Assembly (NCBI GenBank): GCA_051747265.1
Contig: JBNJFY010000003.1
Coordinates: 186,001-250,000 of the forward strand
DNA from: JBNJFY01 sp051747265
Lineage (GTDB): Bacteria; Bacteroidota; Rhodothermia; Balneolales; Balneolaceae
DNA length: 64,000 bases
Direction: 5' to 3'
Shown in pieces: positions 7,828 through 17,590 of this stretch; position 1 is the first letter of the stretch; every line of letters starts with the position of its first letter. A model generated the notes under the pieces. That model did no database searches. It saw nothing but the letters and a program-made list of their open reading frames with translations, and was not told the DNA's origin. The position numbers and the translations under genes were made by a program.

Positions 7828-8730
7828 TCAGGCACGAGGATGAAACTCTTTATGTACCTGGTGCAGCAGGGAGCGGTCGACATGGGTATAGATTTCGGTG
7901 GTCAGGATGGAGGCGTGGCCCAGCATTTCCTGAACGGCGCGTAGATCCGCGCCGCCTTCTAATAGGTGGGTAGCAAAAGAATGGCGAAAAATGTGGGGGT
8001 AGACGTTTTTGGTGACCTCCGTCTTAGCGGCGTACTTTTTGACGATGTTGTAGATGCTCATTCGGGTGATGGCTCCGCCGCGTTGGTTCAGAAAAACCTT
8101 GTTTTGGGCTTTTTCATCATTGGTGTAAAAAAGAGGGCGCACATGTTCAATATAGTGTTCCAAGGCTTCCTGGGCATGCTCACCCACCGGCACTAACCGC
8201 TCTTTTTGTCCTTTCCCCAATACCCGTATAAACCCAATTTCGAAGAACAGTTGATTTTTTTCCAGATTGACCAGCTCACTCACCCGCATGCCGGTGGCGT
8301 AGAGCGTTTCCAGAATAGCCCGATCGCGGATGCCTGCTTCGGTATCCGGCTCGGCGGCTTCCAATATGGCAATCACTTCTTCGGGTTGCAGTACATCGGG
8401 GAGCTTTTGTGCCTGTTTGGGCATCTCCACCAATTCGGCCGGATTGGCTTCGGTGAGCTTTTCTACCAAGGCGAACTCATGAAAACTGCGCACGCTGGAT
8501 ATGTTACGGGCAATGGTACTGGCAGAAAGGTTAAGCTCGGTCAGCTCTTCCAGGTAATCCTCAATGTGGTTGAGGGTAACACCAGCCAGATCATTCAACT
8601 TCAGATCTTCCGCTAAAAATTTCAGATAGCGCTCCAGATCCCGCTCATAGGATTGAATGGAGTTTTCGGCCAATCCTTTTTCAAGCTTTACAAACTGTAG
8701 ATATCGTTTGAGGACTTGATCAAATACCAT
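7828..8730 (-). CDS. xerD: Tyrosine recombinase of the XerC/XerD family
   Basis: Site-specific recombinase expected to resolve chromosome dimers at dif. The 300-residue protein has an N-terminal SAM-like core-binding domain (about 1-85) and a catalytic domain with the complete set Arg149 (TGMRVSEL), Lys173 (GKGQKE), His246, Arg249 (HIFRHSFATHLL), His272 (LGHAS) and Tyr281. Length and completeness favour a housekeeping Xer protein over a phage or island integrase, and no dif-like site or island boundary is evident next to it. It starts 5 bp after the PgpH-like gene and is likely cotranscribed with it. Whether it is XerC or XerD cannot be decided by eye. Confidence 0.9.
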   Translation of the reverse strand: MVFDQVLKRYLQFVKLEKGLAENSIQSYERDLERYLKFLAEDLKLNDLAGVTLNHIEDYLEELTELNLSASTIARNISSVRSFHEFALVEKLTEANPAELVEMPKQAQKLPDVLQPEEVIAILEAAEPDTEAGIRDRAILETLYATGMRVSELVNLEKNQLFFEIGFIRVLGKGQKERLVPVGEHAQEALEHYIEHVRPLFYTNDEKAQNKVFLNQRGGAITRMSIYNIVKKYAAKTEVTKNVYPHIFRHSFATHLLEGGADLRAVQEMLGHASILTTEIYTHVDRSLLHQVHKEFHPRA

Positions 8731-8735
8731 AGCGC

Positions 8736-11222
8736 TTAGGTATTCAGCGGTTCAGGTGGAGTGCGATCATCACCAATGGGAAGATTATCATCTGATGGCT
8801 CGGAGGAGTCCGGTTTGGATTTTTGGGTAGATTCATCTGAGGTATCACCCACTTGTTGAGCCTTGGAAACGCTCGGGGGCTTCTGAGCTGCCAGCTCCTC
8901 GTCTTCGTCATAGGAGATACGTTCGTGCCGGAGACCGGGGAGGTGATCCTTAAATGCTGTTTTAATGCGTTCCAGCTGACTAAACGTGATCGGACAGTTG
9001 GCCAATTGCCCCTCTTTAACGCGATCATCAACCATGCGATTGACTAGGCTCTCCAGTTTCTTGGCATTGGGATTTTTCATCGCTCGGGAGGCGGCTTCAA
9101 TACCATCGGCCATCAACAAGATACCCGTTTCCAGCGTGTGGGGCAGTGGTCCATCATAACGGAAATCTTCTTCTCGGATCTGATTTTCATTTTCCACCTC
9201 TTTGACCGCCCGATCATAGAAGTACTTAATCAGGGTGGTGCCGTGGTGGGTACGGATGAAATCAATAATCGGTGCCGGAAGATTGGCTTCTTCAGCCATT
9301 TCTACTCCGTCAGATACGTGGGCCTTGATTACCTGGGCGCTCAGCCGGGGTTTTAATTTATCATGCACATTGTACCCGGTCTGATTTTCCACAAAGTATT
9401 CCGGTTTGTTCATCTTGCCGATGTCGTGGAAAAGAGCTCCCACACGACACAAGAGCGGGTTCCCACCCACCTCAACTGCGGCTGATGCGGCCAGGTTGCC
9501 CACTTGCAGGCTATGGTGAAACGTTCCCGGGGCTTTGGACATCAAATCTCGAATTAGCGGGTGATTGGTGTCATTGAGCTCGACAAGAGTAAAATCGGTG
9601 GTGATGCGAAATAATTTTTCAAATAGCAGAGCCAGAGGATAGGTGAACAACAACAGCACCGTGTTGACAGCTAAACTGACCGAACGTTGTCCTAAAATTT
9701 CCAAAGTGTTCAGTTTGGTCAGGCTAAACCCGGCAGCTACGGTCAACATAATGATCAGAACCACTCCCGGTGTTCCAAAGAACAGTTGAGTTCGATTGTT
9801 AAAATCTTTCACTTTATAGATTCCCACCGTACAACCGGCTACCGTAGTGAGTACCAGTTCCAGGTTGCTTCCATGAATCAATCCGGTATACAGGGCCAGG
9901 AAAAAGGCACTTACGATGGCGATCTGCGCATCCAGGAAAACGGCCAGTAAAATGGGGGCAATGGCTATCGGAACCATGAAGGGACTGATGTTATCCACAT
10001 GGGCGGATATCACACTGAGACCAATGACAAAGAGTAATATAAGCTTGAGTAAGAGAAGGTTCTTATTGTCGTAGAACACCGCTTTATACTGGAAAAGATA
10101 GCCCCAAAGAATGATCAACAGAACGCTCAGTAGGGCAAAATCACCCAAATACTGCCAGATCAGATCTTCTTGATTGGTATTGCCAGACAGAGCAATAGCC
10201 AAGCTGCGCAACGTATTGGCTTTTTCCTCGGTTACAATATCTCCTTTACGGATGATTACCTGTTCTTTGGTAACCGCGCCTTTAGTCTTGGAGATATTAT
10301 CTATAGCCTGATTAATGCGCTGCTGTGTTTGTTCGGCATTGTAGATCAGGTTAGGCTCAATGGACAAAGTAAACAGTTGATGCGCGGTTTGGCTAACTTG
10401 ATCCATGAAGGAGCGATTCAACCGATATCGGGCGAATTCCCGGGCTTCTCTGATATCACGGACATTGGAAATGTTTTGGGTGCGTTCGGTCCGTTCTCGG
10501 GAATCACGTATGGTGATTTCATCCAGTGTCAGTTCCGATTTGCTGATATTTATGATGCCCTCGTTGAGTACTTCATTGATCAGGTGTTCCAGTTTCAGCC
10601 GGATATCAATTCCAATGAACCGCTGTACTTCTTCTTGTTTGAGGGTACCGTCTTCGTTCAGTCTGATTTCGACATAGTTATCCAGCAAGGGTTGCCAGGC
10701 GTCGTTAGATAATCCAACCCCACTGCTGGACTTCTCCTGTACATATAACATACTGTCGTTAGGGGCCTGGCCTTCGCTGAGCTTTGCTTGTTGCCATTCC
10801 AGATAGGATTTGAGTACCGGTTGAATGTTGGTGAACAGTGAATCCAGACTACTTTGGATGTTAATCCGGGCGCTATGATCAATGTAGAAAATAGGAGGAG
10901 TGATTTTCCGAATTTCCTGCTCTTCCTTTTCCAGTTCTTTATCTGTTTTCAGGATCGAAAAGGTGATGGGGGCAGTCAGATCCGAATGGCGCCAAGGTTG
11001 ACTAACCGTGTATGAGAAGGTCTCCTTAACGTTGTCCCGGGGCATTAAAAACAGTATGATCAACCCAAAGATGATCAGGATCAGCCAGCGCAAGATAATA
11101 TTCTGCGTGTCGAAGAAGCTCTGCTTGCGCTTCTGCTTCTCTTTTTCTTTCTCTTTGATTTCGCTGATATCTGGATTCTCCGAGCTATCGGAGGTCCAAC
11201 CCATGCGCTCTAACCATTTCAT
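8736..11222 (-). CDS. 7TM-HD domain phosphohydrolase, PgpH type
   Basis: Membrane phosphodiesterase whose characterised relatives (PgpH) hydrolyse cyclic di-AMP. The 828-residue protein has a short cytoplasmic N-terminus, one membrane helix (ILRWLILIIFGLIILFLM, about residues 43-60), a large extracytoplasmic 7TMR-HDED domain, a block of about seven helices (360-560) and a C-terminal HD domain with ALFHDIGKM and later RTHHGT. The charged, Pro/Ser-rich tail after about residue 770 looks disordered. It lies between the sodium symporter and xerD on the minus strand. c-di-AMP specificity is inferred from family membership, and no diadenylate cyclase is in the window. Confidence 0.9.
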   Translation of the reverse strand: MKWLERMGWTSDSSENPDISEIKEKEKEKQKRKQSFFDTQNIILRWLILIIFGLIILFLMPRDNVKETFSYTVSQPWRHSDLTAPITFSILKTDKELEKEEQEIRKITPPIFYIDHSARINIQSSLDSLFTNIQPVLKSYLEWQQAKLSEGQAPNDSMLYVQEKSSSGVGLSNDAWQPLLDNYVEIRLNEDGTLKQEEVQRFIGIDIRLKLEHLINEVLNEGIINISKSELTLDEITIRDSRERTERTQNISNVRDIREAREFARYRLNRSFMDQVSQTAHQLFTLSIEPNLIYNAEQTQQRINQAIDNISKTKGAVTKEQVIIRKGDIVTEEKANTLRSLAIALSGNTNQEDLIWQYLGDFALLSVLLIILWGYLFQYKAVFYDNKNLLLLKLILLFVIGLSVISAHVDNISPFMVPIAIAPILLAVFLDAQIAIVSAFFLALYTGLIHGSNLELVLTTVAGCTVGIYKVKDFNNRTQLFFGTPGVVLIIMLTVAAGFSLTKLNTLEILGQRSVSLAVNTVLLLFTYPLALLFEKLFRITTDFTLVELNDTNHPLIRDLMSKAPGTFHHSLQVGNLAASAAVEVGGNPLLCRVGALFHDIGKMNKPEYFVENQTGYNVHDKLKPRLSAQVIKAHVSDGVEMAEEANLPAPIIDFIRTHHGTTLIKYFYDRAVKEVENENQIREEDFRYDGPLPHTLETGILLMADGIEAASRAMKNPNAKKLESLVNRMVDDRVKEGQLANCPITFSQLERIKTAFKDHLPGLRHERISYDEDEELAAQKPPSVSKAQQVGDTSDESTQKSKPDSSEPSDDNLPIGDDRTPPEPLNT

Positions 11223-11245
11223 GTATGTAGGGCTCTGATAATCAT

Positions 11246-12703
11246 TTAGTCGTGGATAACGTTCGGATCCTGCTTCTGGTGTATAAACGGATCAATCAAT
11301 AAAGCCGTGGTCAAATAGATGAGCAGTCCGAAAAAAGTATACCAAGGCCATGCTATATTCCCAAACGTGATCAGCAGGGTCATGCCGATAACACTAACCC
11401 ATAGCCCTATCACGGCACTGCGGGTGGAGACGTTGGTAAATTGGCCCAGGAAGAAAGCGCCCAGCAGACCGCCATAGGTAAATCCGGCGATGCCCAGACC
11501 CAGTTCAATAATGGGATTATTCATACTGGAAAAAGAAACGGCGAACCCGACGAATACCAATGTCCAGGCTACCATGCTCCATCGCGAATAAACCAGTGCT
11601 TTGGGATGATCCGAAAGTTGGGGTATTAAATCAAAAAGGGTGGAAGAGGAGAGTGCGGCCAGCGAACTGCTCAACGTACTCATCGCCGCGGCAAACAAGC
11701 CGGCGATGATCAAGCCGCTCAGTCCGGTGGGAAGCACATTGACCACATACCAAGGCAGAATTTCATCCGCGCGGGTTAAATTCAAAGCTTGGGGCGATTG
11801 GCCGTCAAAGTAGGCATACAAATGAAAACCCACCCACAGGAATAACAGGAATTGCCCCAGAACTAAAAACCCACTGGTGACCAAGGCCTTACGGGCATCT
11901 TTCAGTGAGGGACAAGCCAGCAAGCGTTGTACGATCAGGTGATCAGTGCCATGGGACGCCAAGGTGAGGAAAAAGCCTCCGATTAACGCCCCCACGATAT
12001 TGTAGGGCACCGAAAACAGTTCGCTGAAACTGCCCGGCCAGACAATCAGGTGAAATTTATCGGCTTCGGTCATCATTTGGGTCACCGAACCCGAAAAACT
12101 CTGCTGCACAAAGCTGATAATCAGGAAGCCACCTACTAGATAAAGCACAAGCTGCAATACATCGATCCAGATGACTGATTTCAATCCGCCGTAAAAGGTG
12201 TAGGCCAGAGTGAGCACGGCAATGATGGCTACCGAGGTAGGGTAATCCAGACCGGTGACCAACTTTAGTGGAATAGCGGCTCCAAACAGGCGAACACCAT
12301 CGGCCAAGAGTCGGGTAATCAAAAATACAACGGAGATGGATTGCTGGAACCGAGTGCCAAAGCGCTCTTTAAAGAAGGTATAGGCCGTTGTTTGCGCTCC
12401 TTGAAAATATCGGGGCAGCATCCATACAGCGATGGCGATCCGCCCCAGTACATAGCCGAATGCGATCTGTAGAAACTCTAACGTGCCCAGGTAGGCTACG
12501 GCAGGAACCGAAATTACGGTCAGCATACTGGTTTCGGTAGCCACAATAGAAAAGGAGACCGCCCACCAGGGCACCGAGCGGCTGGCCGTAAAATATTGCT
12601 CACTGGAATCGGGTCGACCGCCCGCCCAAATGCCAATGGCCACGCATAAACCCAGATAGCCGATGATGGTGATAATATCCCAAAGCGCCAGACTTCCGTC
12701 CAT
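11246..12703 (-). CDS. Sodium:solute symporter (SSS family)
   Basis: 485-residue inner-membrane protein with about 13 hydrophobic helices, fitting the solute:sodium symporter family. It would use the sodium gradient to import a small solute. The N-terminal region reads DIITIIGYLGLCVAIGIWAG, followed by SEQYFTASRSVPWWAVSFS, the usual SSS helix-2 entry. ETSMLTVISVPAVAYLG follows, and the central GLFAAAMSTLSSSLAALSS (about residue 346) is the typical sodium-site helix. Substrate is not predictable from the motifs; sugars, sialic acid or carboxylates are possible. Small gaps (19 and 23 bp) link it to ligA and the PgpH gene. Confidence 0.9.
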   Translation of the reverse strand: MDGSLALWDIITIIGYLGLCVAIGIWAGGRPDSSEQYFTASRSVPWWAVSFSIVATETSMLTVISVPAVAYLGTLEFLQIAFGYVLGRIAIAVWMLPRYFQGAQTTAYTFFKERFGTRFQQSISVVFLITRLLADGVRLFGAAIPLKLVTGLDYPTSVAIIAVLTLAYTFYGGLKSVIWIDVLQLVLYLVGGFLIISFVQQSFSGSVTQMMTEADKFHLIVWPGSFSELFSVPYNIVGALIGGFFLTLASHGTDHLIVQRLLACPSLKDARKALVTSGFLVLGQFLLFLWVGFHLYAYFDGQSPQALNLTRADEILPWYVVNVLPTGLSGLIIAGLFAAAMSTLSSSLAALSSSTLFDLIPQLSDHPKALVYSRWSMVAWTLVFVGFAVSFSSMNNPIIELGLGIAGFTYGGLLGAFFLGQFTNVSTRSAVIGLWVSVIGMTLLITFGNIAWPWYTFFGLLIYLTTALLIDPFIHQKQDPNVIHD

Positions 12704-12722
12704 AGTTTGTTCCTGCCTCTAT

Positions 12723-14735
12723 TTATGCGTCTTCCGGTGATTCCCCAATCATCTCGAAAAAGGTGGCTTCATCGATAATTTCGACGTCCAGCTTTTCCGC
12801 TTTCTGGTATTTACTACCTGGATTTTCGCCAGCTAACAGATAATCGGTGTTTCCACTCACCGAAGAGGTGGCTTTACCGCCATGCTTTTCGATCAGTGCT
12901 TTGGCATCGTTACGCGTTAGCGAAGGTAGGGAACCGGTCAGCACAAAAGTTTTATCTTCCAGTGCTCGGGAACTGAGTTCCTCTTCCTCATATTCCAGCG
13001 TTAAGCCCTGTTCGCGCAGCTCTTCAATAATCTCTTTGTTCTTGGGATTTTTGAAAAACTTAACCACCGATTCCGCAATAGCCGGCCCGATGGAATTGAT
13101 AGCAGTCAACTCTTCTTCGCTGGCCTCCATCAAGGCGTCGATGGTTTTCAGATGTTTGGCCAGATCGCGGGCTACGGTTTTACCCACAAAACGGATTCCC
13201 AAGCCGTGCAACACCCGCTCGAAATCTTGCTGCTTACTATCTTCGATCGCGTTGACCAGATTTTGCGCACTCTTCTGGGCCATACGCTCCAGCGGTACGA
13301 TATCTTCGATGGTCAGTGCGTAGAGATCCGCGAAGTTGTGGACCAACTTATGAGCTACCAGTTGATCCACGATAGATTCGCCCAATCCGTCAATATCCAT
13401 GGCATCGCGGGAGGCAAAATGCTCGATGCGATTGCGCACTTGTGGTGGACACTCCGGGTTGATGCAGCGCCAGGCTACCTCATCATCCAGTTGCACCAGT
13501 TCCTCGTGGCAGGCCGGGCAATGCTCAGGCATCGAAAACGGATCCGGCCGGTTGGGCCTATTGGGGTTCAGAACGCGAATCACCTGGGGAATAATTTCAC
13601 CGGCTTTTTCAATTAACACCTCATCGCCCTTGCGAATATCCTTGCGATGAATTTCATCTTCGTTGTGCAGAGAGGCCCGTTTAACGGTGGTTCCCGCTAA
13701 AAATACCGGTTCCAGTTCCGCGACCGGAGTAATGGTACCCAAGCGTCCTACTTGCAGAGTAATATCATTAATGGTGGTCTCCGCTTGCTCGGCTTCAAAT
13801 TTATAGGCAATGGCCCAACGGGGGGCTTTGGCGGTGGATCCCAACTCTTCTCGAAATCGGCTCTCGTTTACTTTTATTACCACCCCATCGGTTTGGTAGG
13901 GTAGATCGTGACGCAGCTCATCCCAGCGCTCGATCACTTTCCAGACCTCCTGGATATCACCGCACACTTCATGATGTGTGCACACGGGCAGCCCATAACG
14001 ATCCAAATAATCCATTTTTTGATTTTGGGTCAGCTCCCGATCTAGTTGATCGTTGAGCAGATCAAAGCAAAACATTTTGATGGGACGACGAGCGACCGCT
14101 TTGGGATCCTGCATTTTTAACGATCCGGCCGTGGCGTTACGAGGATTGGCAAAGGCGTTCAAACCTTCTTCATCTCGATGCTCGTTCAATCGAGCAAATG
14201 CCTCGCGTTCCATATAGGCTTCGCCGCGAACCTCAATAACGTCGGGTGGGGAATCATCTAAGTGCAGCGGAATATTCTCTATGGTTTTCACATTGGTAGT
14301 GATGTCATCACCACTGGATCCATCCCCACGAGTGGCACCCAGCACCAGATGGCCCTCTTCATACCGCAATCGAAGGGCCGCTCCGTCAAATTTGAGCTCG
14401 GTGAAATAACTAAAATCATCATGGCCCAGGATATCTTTCACCCGTCGATCAAAATCGAATAGCTCTTCGTCGTTATAGGTGTTATCCAAGCTAAGCATGG
14501 GCACCGGATGACGGACCGTTGTAAACTCTTTGGTGGGTTCACCACCCACTCGTTGGGTAGGCGAATCGGAGGTTACTAAGTCAAATTCTTGCTCCAGCTG
14601 ATTGAGTTCGGCCAAGGCTTCATCAAACTCCTTATCCGAAATGAATGGTTGAGCTTCGACATAGTAGGCTTCATTGGCTCGATTAAGCAGCTCGCGCAGT
14701 TCTTCCACGCGCTGTTGGGCTTCCTTGCGATTCAT
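12723..14735 (-). CDS. ligA: NAD-dependent DNA ligase
   Basis: Seals nicks during replication and repair using NAD+. The 670-residue length is standard for LigA. The adenylated Lys115 lies in FTELKFDGAALRL (KxDG motif). The OB domain, a four-Cys zinc finger (CPAC with CINPEC, about residues 405-430), helix-hairpin-helix repeats (IDGLGESIVDQLV, GLGIRFVGKTVARDLAKHL) and a C-terminal BRCT domain (FVLTGSLPSLTRNDA) follow in the usual order. The neighbouring RodZ-like gene lies 92 bp upstream and the symporter 19 bp downstream, on the same strand. Confidence 0.97.
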   Translation of the reverse strand: MNRKEAQQRVEELRELLNRANEAYYVEAQPFISDKEFDEALAELNQLEQEFDLVTSDSPTQRVGGEPTKEFTTVRHPVPMLSLDNTYNDEELFDFDRRVKDILGHDDFSYFTELKFDGAALRLRYEEGHLVLGATRGDGSSGDDITTNVKTIENIPLHLDDSPPDVIEVRGEAYMEREAFARLNEHRDEEGLNAFANPRNATAGSLKMQDPKAVARRPIKMFCFDLLNDQLDRELTQNQKMDYLDRYGLPVCTHHEVCGDIQEVWKVIERWDELRHDLPYQTDGVVIKVNESRFREELGSTAKAPRWAIAYKFEAEQAETTINDITLQVGRLGTITPVAELEPVFLAGTTVKRASLHNEDEIHRKDIRKGDEVLIEKAGEIIPQVIRVLNPNRPNRPDPFSMPEHCPACHEELVQLDDEVAWRCINPECPPQVRNRIEHFASRDAMDIDGLGESIVDQLVAHKLVHNFADLYALTIEDIVPLERMAQKSAQNLVNAIEDSKQQDFERVLHGLGIRFVGKTVARDLAKHLKTIDALMEASEEELTAINSIGPAIAESVVKFFKNPKNKEIIEELREQGLTLEYEEEELSSRALEDKTFVLTGSLPSLTRNDAKALIEKHGGKATSSVSGNTDYLLAGENPGSKYQKAEKLDVEIIDEATFFEMIGESPEDA

Positions 14736-14827
14736 GGAACAGATACAAAAAAGTTAGTAGTTCAAAATAATTGCAGACACAATAGCACGTCGTGAAGCGT
14801 CATTCGATCAATAAGGATAGGTGTTTT

Positions 14828-15967
14828 CTAAAATTGAGGACGTTGCCGGATCACTGTTGGTTGGGGTACGCCCGCGGGTAGGGTATCGGGAGCGGGAGAA
14901 TACCATTTGTCCTCAGTAAATAAATCCCGTTTAAAGATCACAAATTGCTGATCTTGGTCATAATAGCGGGATAGAAATTCGTTCACCTGGTGGCCATTAT
15001 ACAGAATCAGCATACGGTTGTATTGACCGCGAATTTTGACCGAATCCACAAATTCAAAGCGCATGGCCTCTTCATGTTCGATCCAGTACGGACTCAGGCG
15101 ATTGTTGACATCTGATAACACACGTACCGGCTGCAGCTTGTCGTAAGCAGCGTAAATTAAGAATTCCAAGGTGTCGGGAAGCACCGGCTCTGGTTCAACT
15201 TCCGAATCGGGAGCAGCAGAGATTTTTTCATCCGATTGCGCGGTATCGGGTTGAGCCACTTGTTTTAAGGAGTCGGGCAGTGTAACCGTTTGAGAGAGCG
15301 TAGCACTATCCCCGGCAACTCCGGATGGTGAAGCCGTTTGGGTGGTAGCTTGATCGCCAGTCATAAACCAATAGGCGCCACCAGCTACGGCAATTGCGAT
15401 GAAGGCTACCACGACAATCCATATAGGACGTGAGCCTTCCAATTGGGTAAATTTTTTGCCCATATCCGCCCAGTTTATATTACTGGTGTCTGACGAAAAA
15501 GGCTGAGTGGGTTCCGAAGAGGTTTGCCCCGGTGAATAAGAGGTAGATCGGCCGCCGGTCATCTTTTCCGGTGAGACTTTGGCGTGCTGTTTCTTTCGGC
15601 GGGGGACATCGGGTTCGGCGGCTGAGGGTTTTTTCGTGTCTTCCGAAGAGGACTCGGGCTTATCGGTACTCCTTGATTTCTTTTCTCCTTTTCGCTTGCC
15701 TTCTTTAGTTATCAGGCCCGTGTAAGTGCCCTTCTCAGCCTGATCGAGCGCTTCAATAATGATCTCGGTATCAATGCGCAAGGCTTTAGCGTAACTTCGA
15801 ATAAAGCTTCGTATATAGGTATTGTTCTCGTCGATATCTGAAAAAATGGTATCATCTTCGATCGACTTGAGGATATGAAGGGGAACACGCGTTTCTTCAT
15901 ATATCTCATCGAGCGAACGTCCTTGATGTTTGCGAACCGCGGCGAGATCTTTACCTAATGACGACAT
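14828..15967 (-). CDS. RodZ-like helix-turn-helix membrane protein
   Basis: 379 residues. The N-terminal HTH (KDLAAVRKHQGRSLDEIYEE, then VPLHILKSIE and YIRSFIRSYAKAL) matches the cytoskeleton-linked HTH domain of RodZ. A charged Ser/Pro-rich linker (about 95-175), a single membrane helix (WIVVVAFIAIAVAGGAYWFM, about 184-203), a Thr/Ser-rich periplasmic spacer and a C-terminal DUF4115-like beta domain follow. The family organises MreB and cell shape, but Bacteroidota members are little studied and this one could act otherwise. A 177-bp gap separates it from the divergent flippase gene. Confidence 0.85.
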   Translation of the reverse strand: MSSLGKDLAAVRKHQGRSLDEIYEETRVPLHILKSIEDDTIFSDIDENNTYIRSFIRSYAKALRIDTEIIIEALDQAEKGTYTGLITKEGKRKGEKKSRSTDKPESSSEDTKKPSAAEPDVPRRKKQHAKVSPEKMTGGRSTSYSPGQTSSEPTQPFSSDTSNINWADMGKKFTQLEGSRPIWIVVVAFIAIAVAGGAYWFMTGDQATTQTASPSGVAGDSATLSQTVTLPDSLKQVAQPDTAQSDEKISAAPDSEVEPEPVLPDTLEFLIYAAYDKLQPVRVLSDVNNRLSPYWIEHEEAMRFEFVDSVKIRGQYNRMLILYNGHQVNEFLSRYYDQDQQFVIFKRDLFTEDKWYSPAPDTLPAGVPQPTVIRQRPQF

Positions 15968-16144
15968 ACCTATAGGTTTAATGATTATTTCGTTGGCACG
16001 AAGTTACACCAATGTAAGAAGCATCCTTGGTGAGTAAAATCCAATTTATGGATTTACCCAGAGTTTAATACAGATTTTATCAAACAGAAAACGAATATAC
16101 AGAAACTATTACCCATTGGGGGATTACAGCGTACGGTCGGGGCC

Positions 16145-17539
16145 ATGACTATCGCGCGAACCATCAGTTCGTTATTCGCGCTGGTGGTAGCCATGGTATT
16201 GACCCGATTGTTAAGTGAGGAAGTATACGGGATCTATCGGAAAGTTTGGCTAATCTATGGAATTTCGGCTCCTGTATTTATCTCTTCACTGGTTAATACG
16301 CTGTATTATCAACGATCTACGGACGCGCTACGCAATAGTAGTGTGGTCTGGGGAGCGCTGAGTCTGGCCTTGGGGTACGGCTTGTTGGTGGGGGGAATTA
16401 TTGCCTTGGGATCGCCTTGGTTGGCCGATTTTGTCCAAGCACCTATACAGGAAGCCCTTCGCTATTTTGCTCTGTACGCGGGATTAAGTGTGATAGCCGG
16501 AACCGCGGAACCTATTTTTGTGCTGGCCCATCGTAAAAAATGGTTGATGGTCTACAATTTAGGCTACAATTTATTTGAGGCATTGATCATTACCGGTTCC
16601 TTCTGGATGGGCTACCCGTTGGAGCAGGTGGTTATGATCATGGCCATTGGTCCTGCGGTTCGGATACTGGTTATATTAGCGGGAATTGTTAAATACAGTT
16701 TTTCCTGGCCGGGATGGGCAGCGATATGGCGAGAAATTCCCGAATCGGTACGCTACGGCGGTGGGTTGATGCTCACCGCTATTGTCGGTATCGCGGTGGT
16801 GGATATCGATAACTGGATCATCAGTCGGGCGTATGAGTCCAACGTAATCTATGCTATTTATGCTATTGGTGCCCGCAAACTGCCTTTTGTAAGTGCCTTT
16901 ACCAATTCGGTGAGTTCGGGACTGGTGATGGAGTATGGTCCCGCGTTAAAACAGGGGAAATTTGAGCGGATGATGGCCGCCATTCGCACGCAAACAGATC
17001 GTGTATGGCTGCTGCTGATACCGGGTATGATGGTGGGTTGGGTGTTCGCCGAAGAGTTGCTGGTATTTGTGTTTGAAAAATCTACCTATGCCCAATCGGC
17101 CCCCATTTTTCGCATTTACTTGATGCTGATCATAGCCAATATGGTGTTCCCGCATTCGGTGCTGCTAGGTCGGGGGAAAAGTTATGTGCAGGCGCGTTTT
17201 TCCATGTTAGAGTTGGTGGGGAATCTGGTGTTTAGCGTATTGCTGGTTCAGTGGATTGGATTTGCCGGTCCGGCTTACGCATCTCTGGTTGGCGCATTCG
17301 GGTATACCGGTCTTCAAATGTGGTATTGCCATCGCCATTATCACATTAGGTGGATCCGATTTTTTCCCAGTTTGGCGGTGGTGGGTAAGATTTTATTGTT
17401 TGTGGGCATCGGTTGGGGGTTCATGTACATCAAGGGTCTCTGGTTCTGGCCCAGTTTCCTGGGGATGAGCCTGTTTGCGCTGGTGTTTATGTTGGTGAGT
17501 ATGAAGCAGCACTTGCAACGCCATCCATCCAAGGGATAG
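16145..17539 (+). CDS. Polysaccharide/lipid flippase (MOP superfamily)
   Basis: 464-residue protein with about 12-14 hydrophobic helices, resembling Wzx/MATE-type lipid-linked oligosaccharide flippases. LFALVVAMVLTRLLSEEVYGIYRKVWLIYG matches the typical first-helix pattern of such flippases (A..L.R.LS.E.YG). The frame is open upstream and reads sensible family-like sequence (LLPIGGLQRTVGA) before ATG 16145, but I found no ATG, GTG or TTG there, so the true start may be non-canonical or the N-terminus trimmed. The gene lies 23 kb from the polysaccharide cluster, so any functional link is only a possibility. It heads a plus-strand run through surE. Confidence 0.8.
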   Translation: MTIARTISSLFALVVAMVLTRLLSEEVYGIYRKVWLIYGISAPVFISSLVNTLYYQRSTDALRNSSVVWGALSLALGYGLLVGGIIALGSPWLADFVQAPIQEALRYFALYAGLSVIAGTAEPIFVLAHRKKWLMVYNLGYNLFEALIITGSFWMGYPLEQVVMIMAIGPAVRILVILAGIVKYSFSWPGWAAIWREIPESVRYGGGLMLTAIVGIAVVDIDNWIISRAYESNVIYAIYAIGARKLPFVSAFTNSVSSGLVMEYGPALKQGKFERMMAAIRTQTDRVWLLLIPGMMVGWVFAEELLVFVFEKSTYAQSAPIFRIYLMLIIANMVFPHSVLLGRGKSYVQARFSMLELVGNLVFSVLLVQWIGFAGPAYASLVGAFGYTGLQMWYCHRHYHIRWIRFFPSLAVVGKILLFVGIGWGFMYIKGLWFWPSFLGMSLFALVFMLVSMKQHLQRHPSKG

Positions 17540-17590
17540 ATTATGTAAGGATTGGCCAGCTTATGGATCTATTGGATAGAGGGAGGAAAT

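Noticed and set aside
7828..8730. Island integrase
   Set aside because: Complete catalytic set, 300 residues and tight linkage to core genes favour a housekeeping Xer recombinase; no attachment-site repeats seen nearby.
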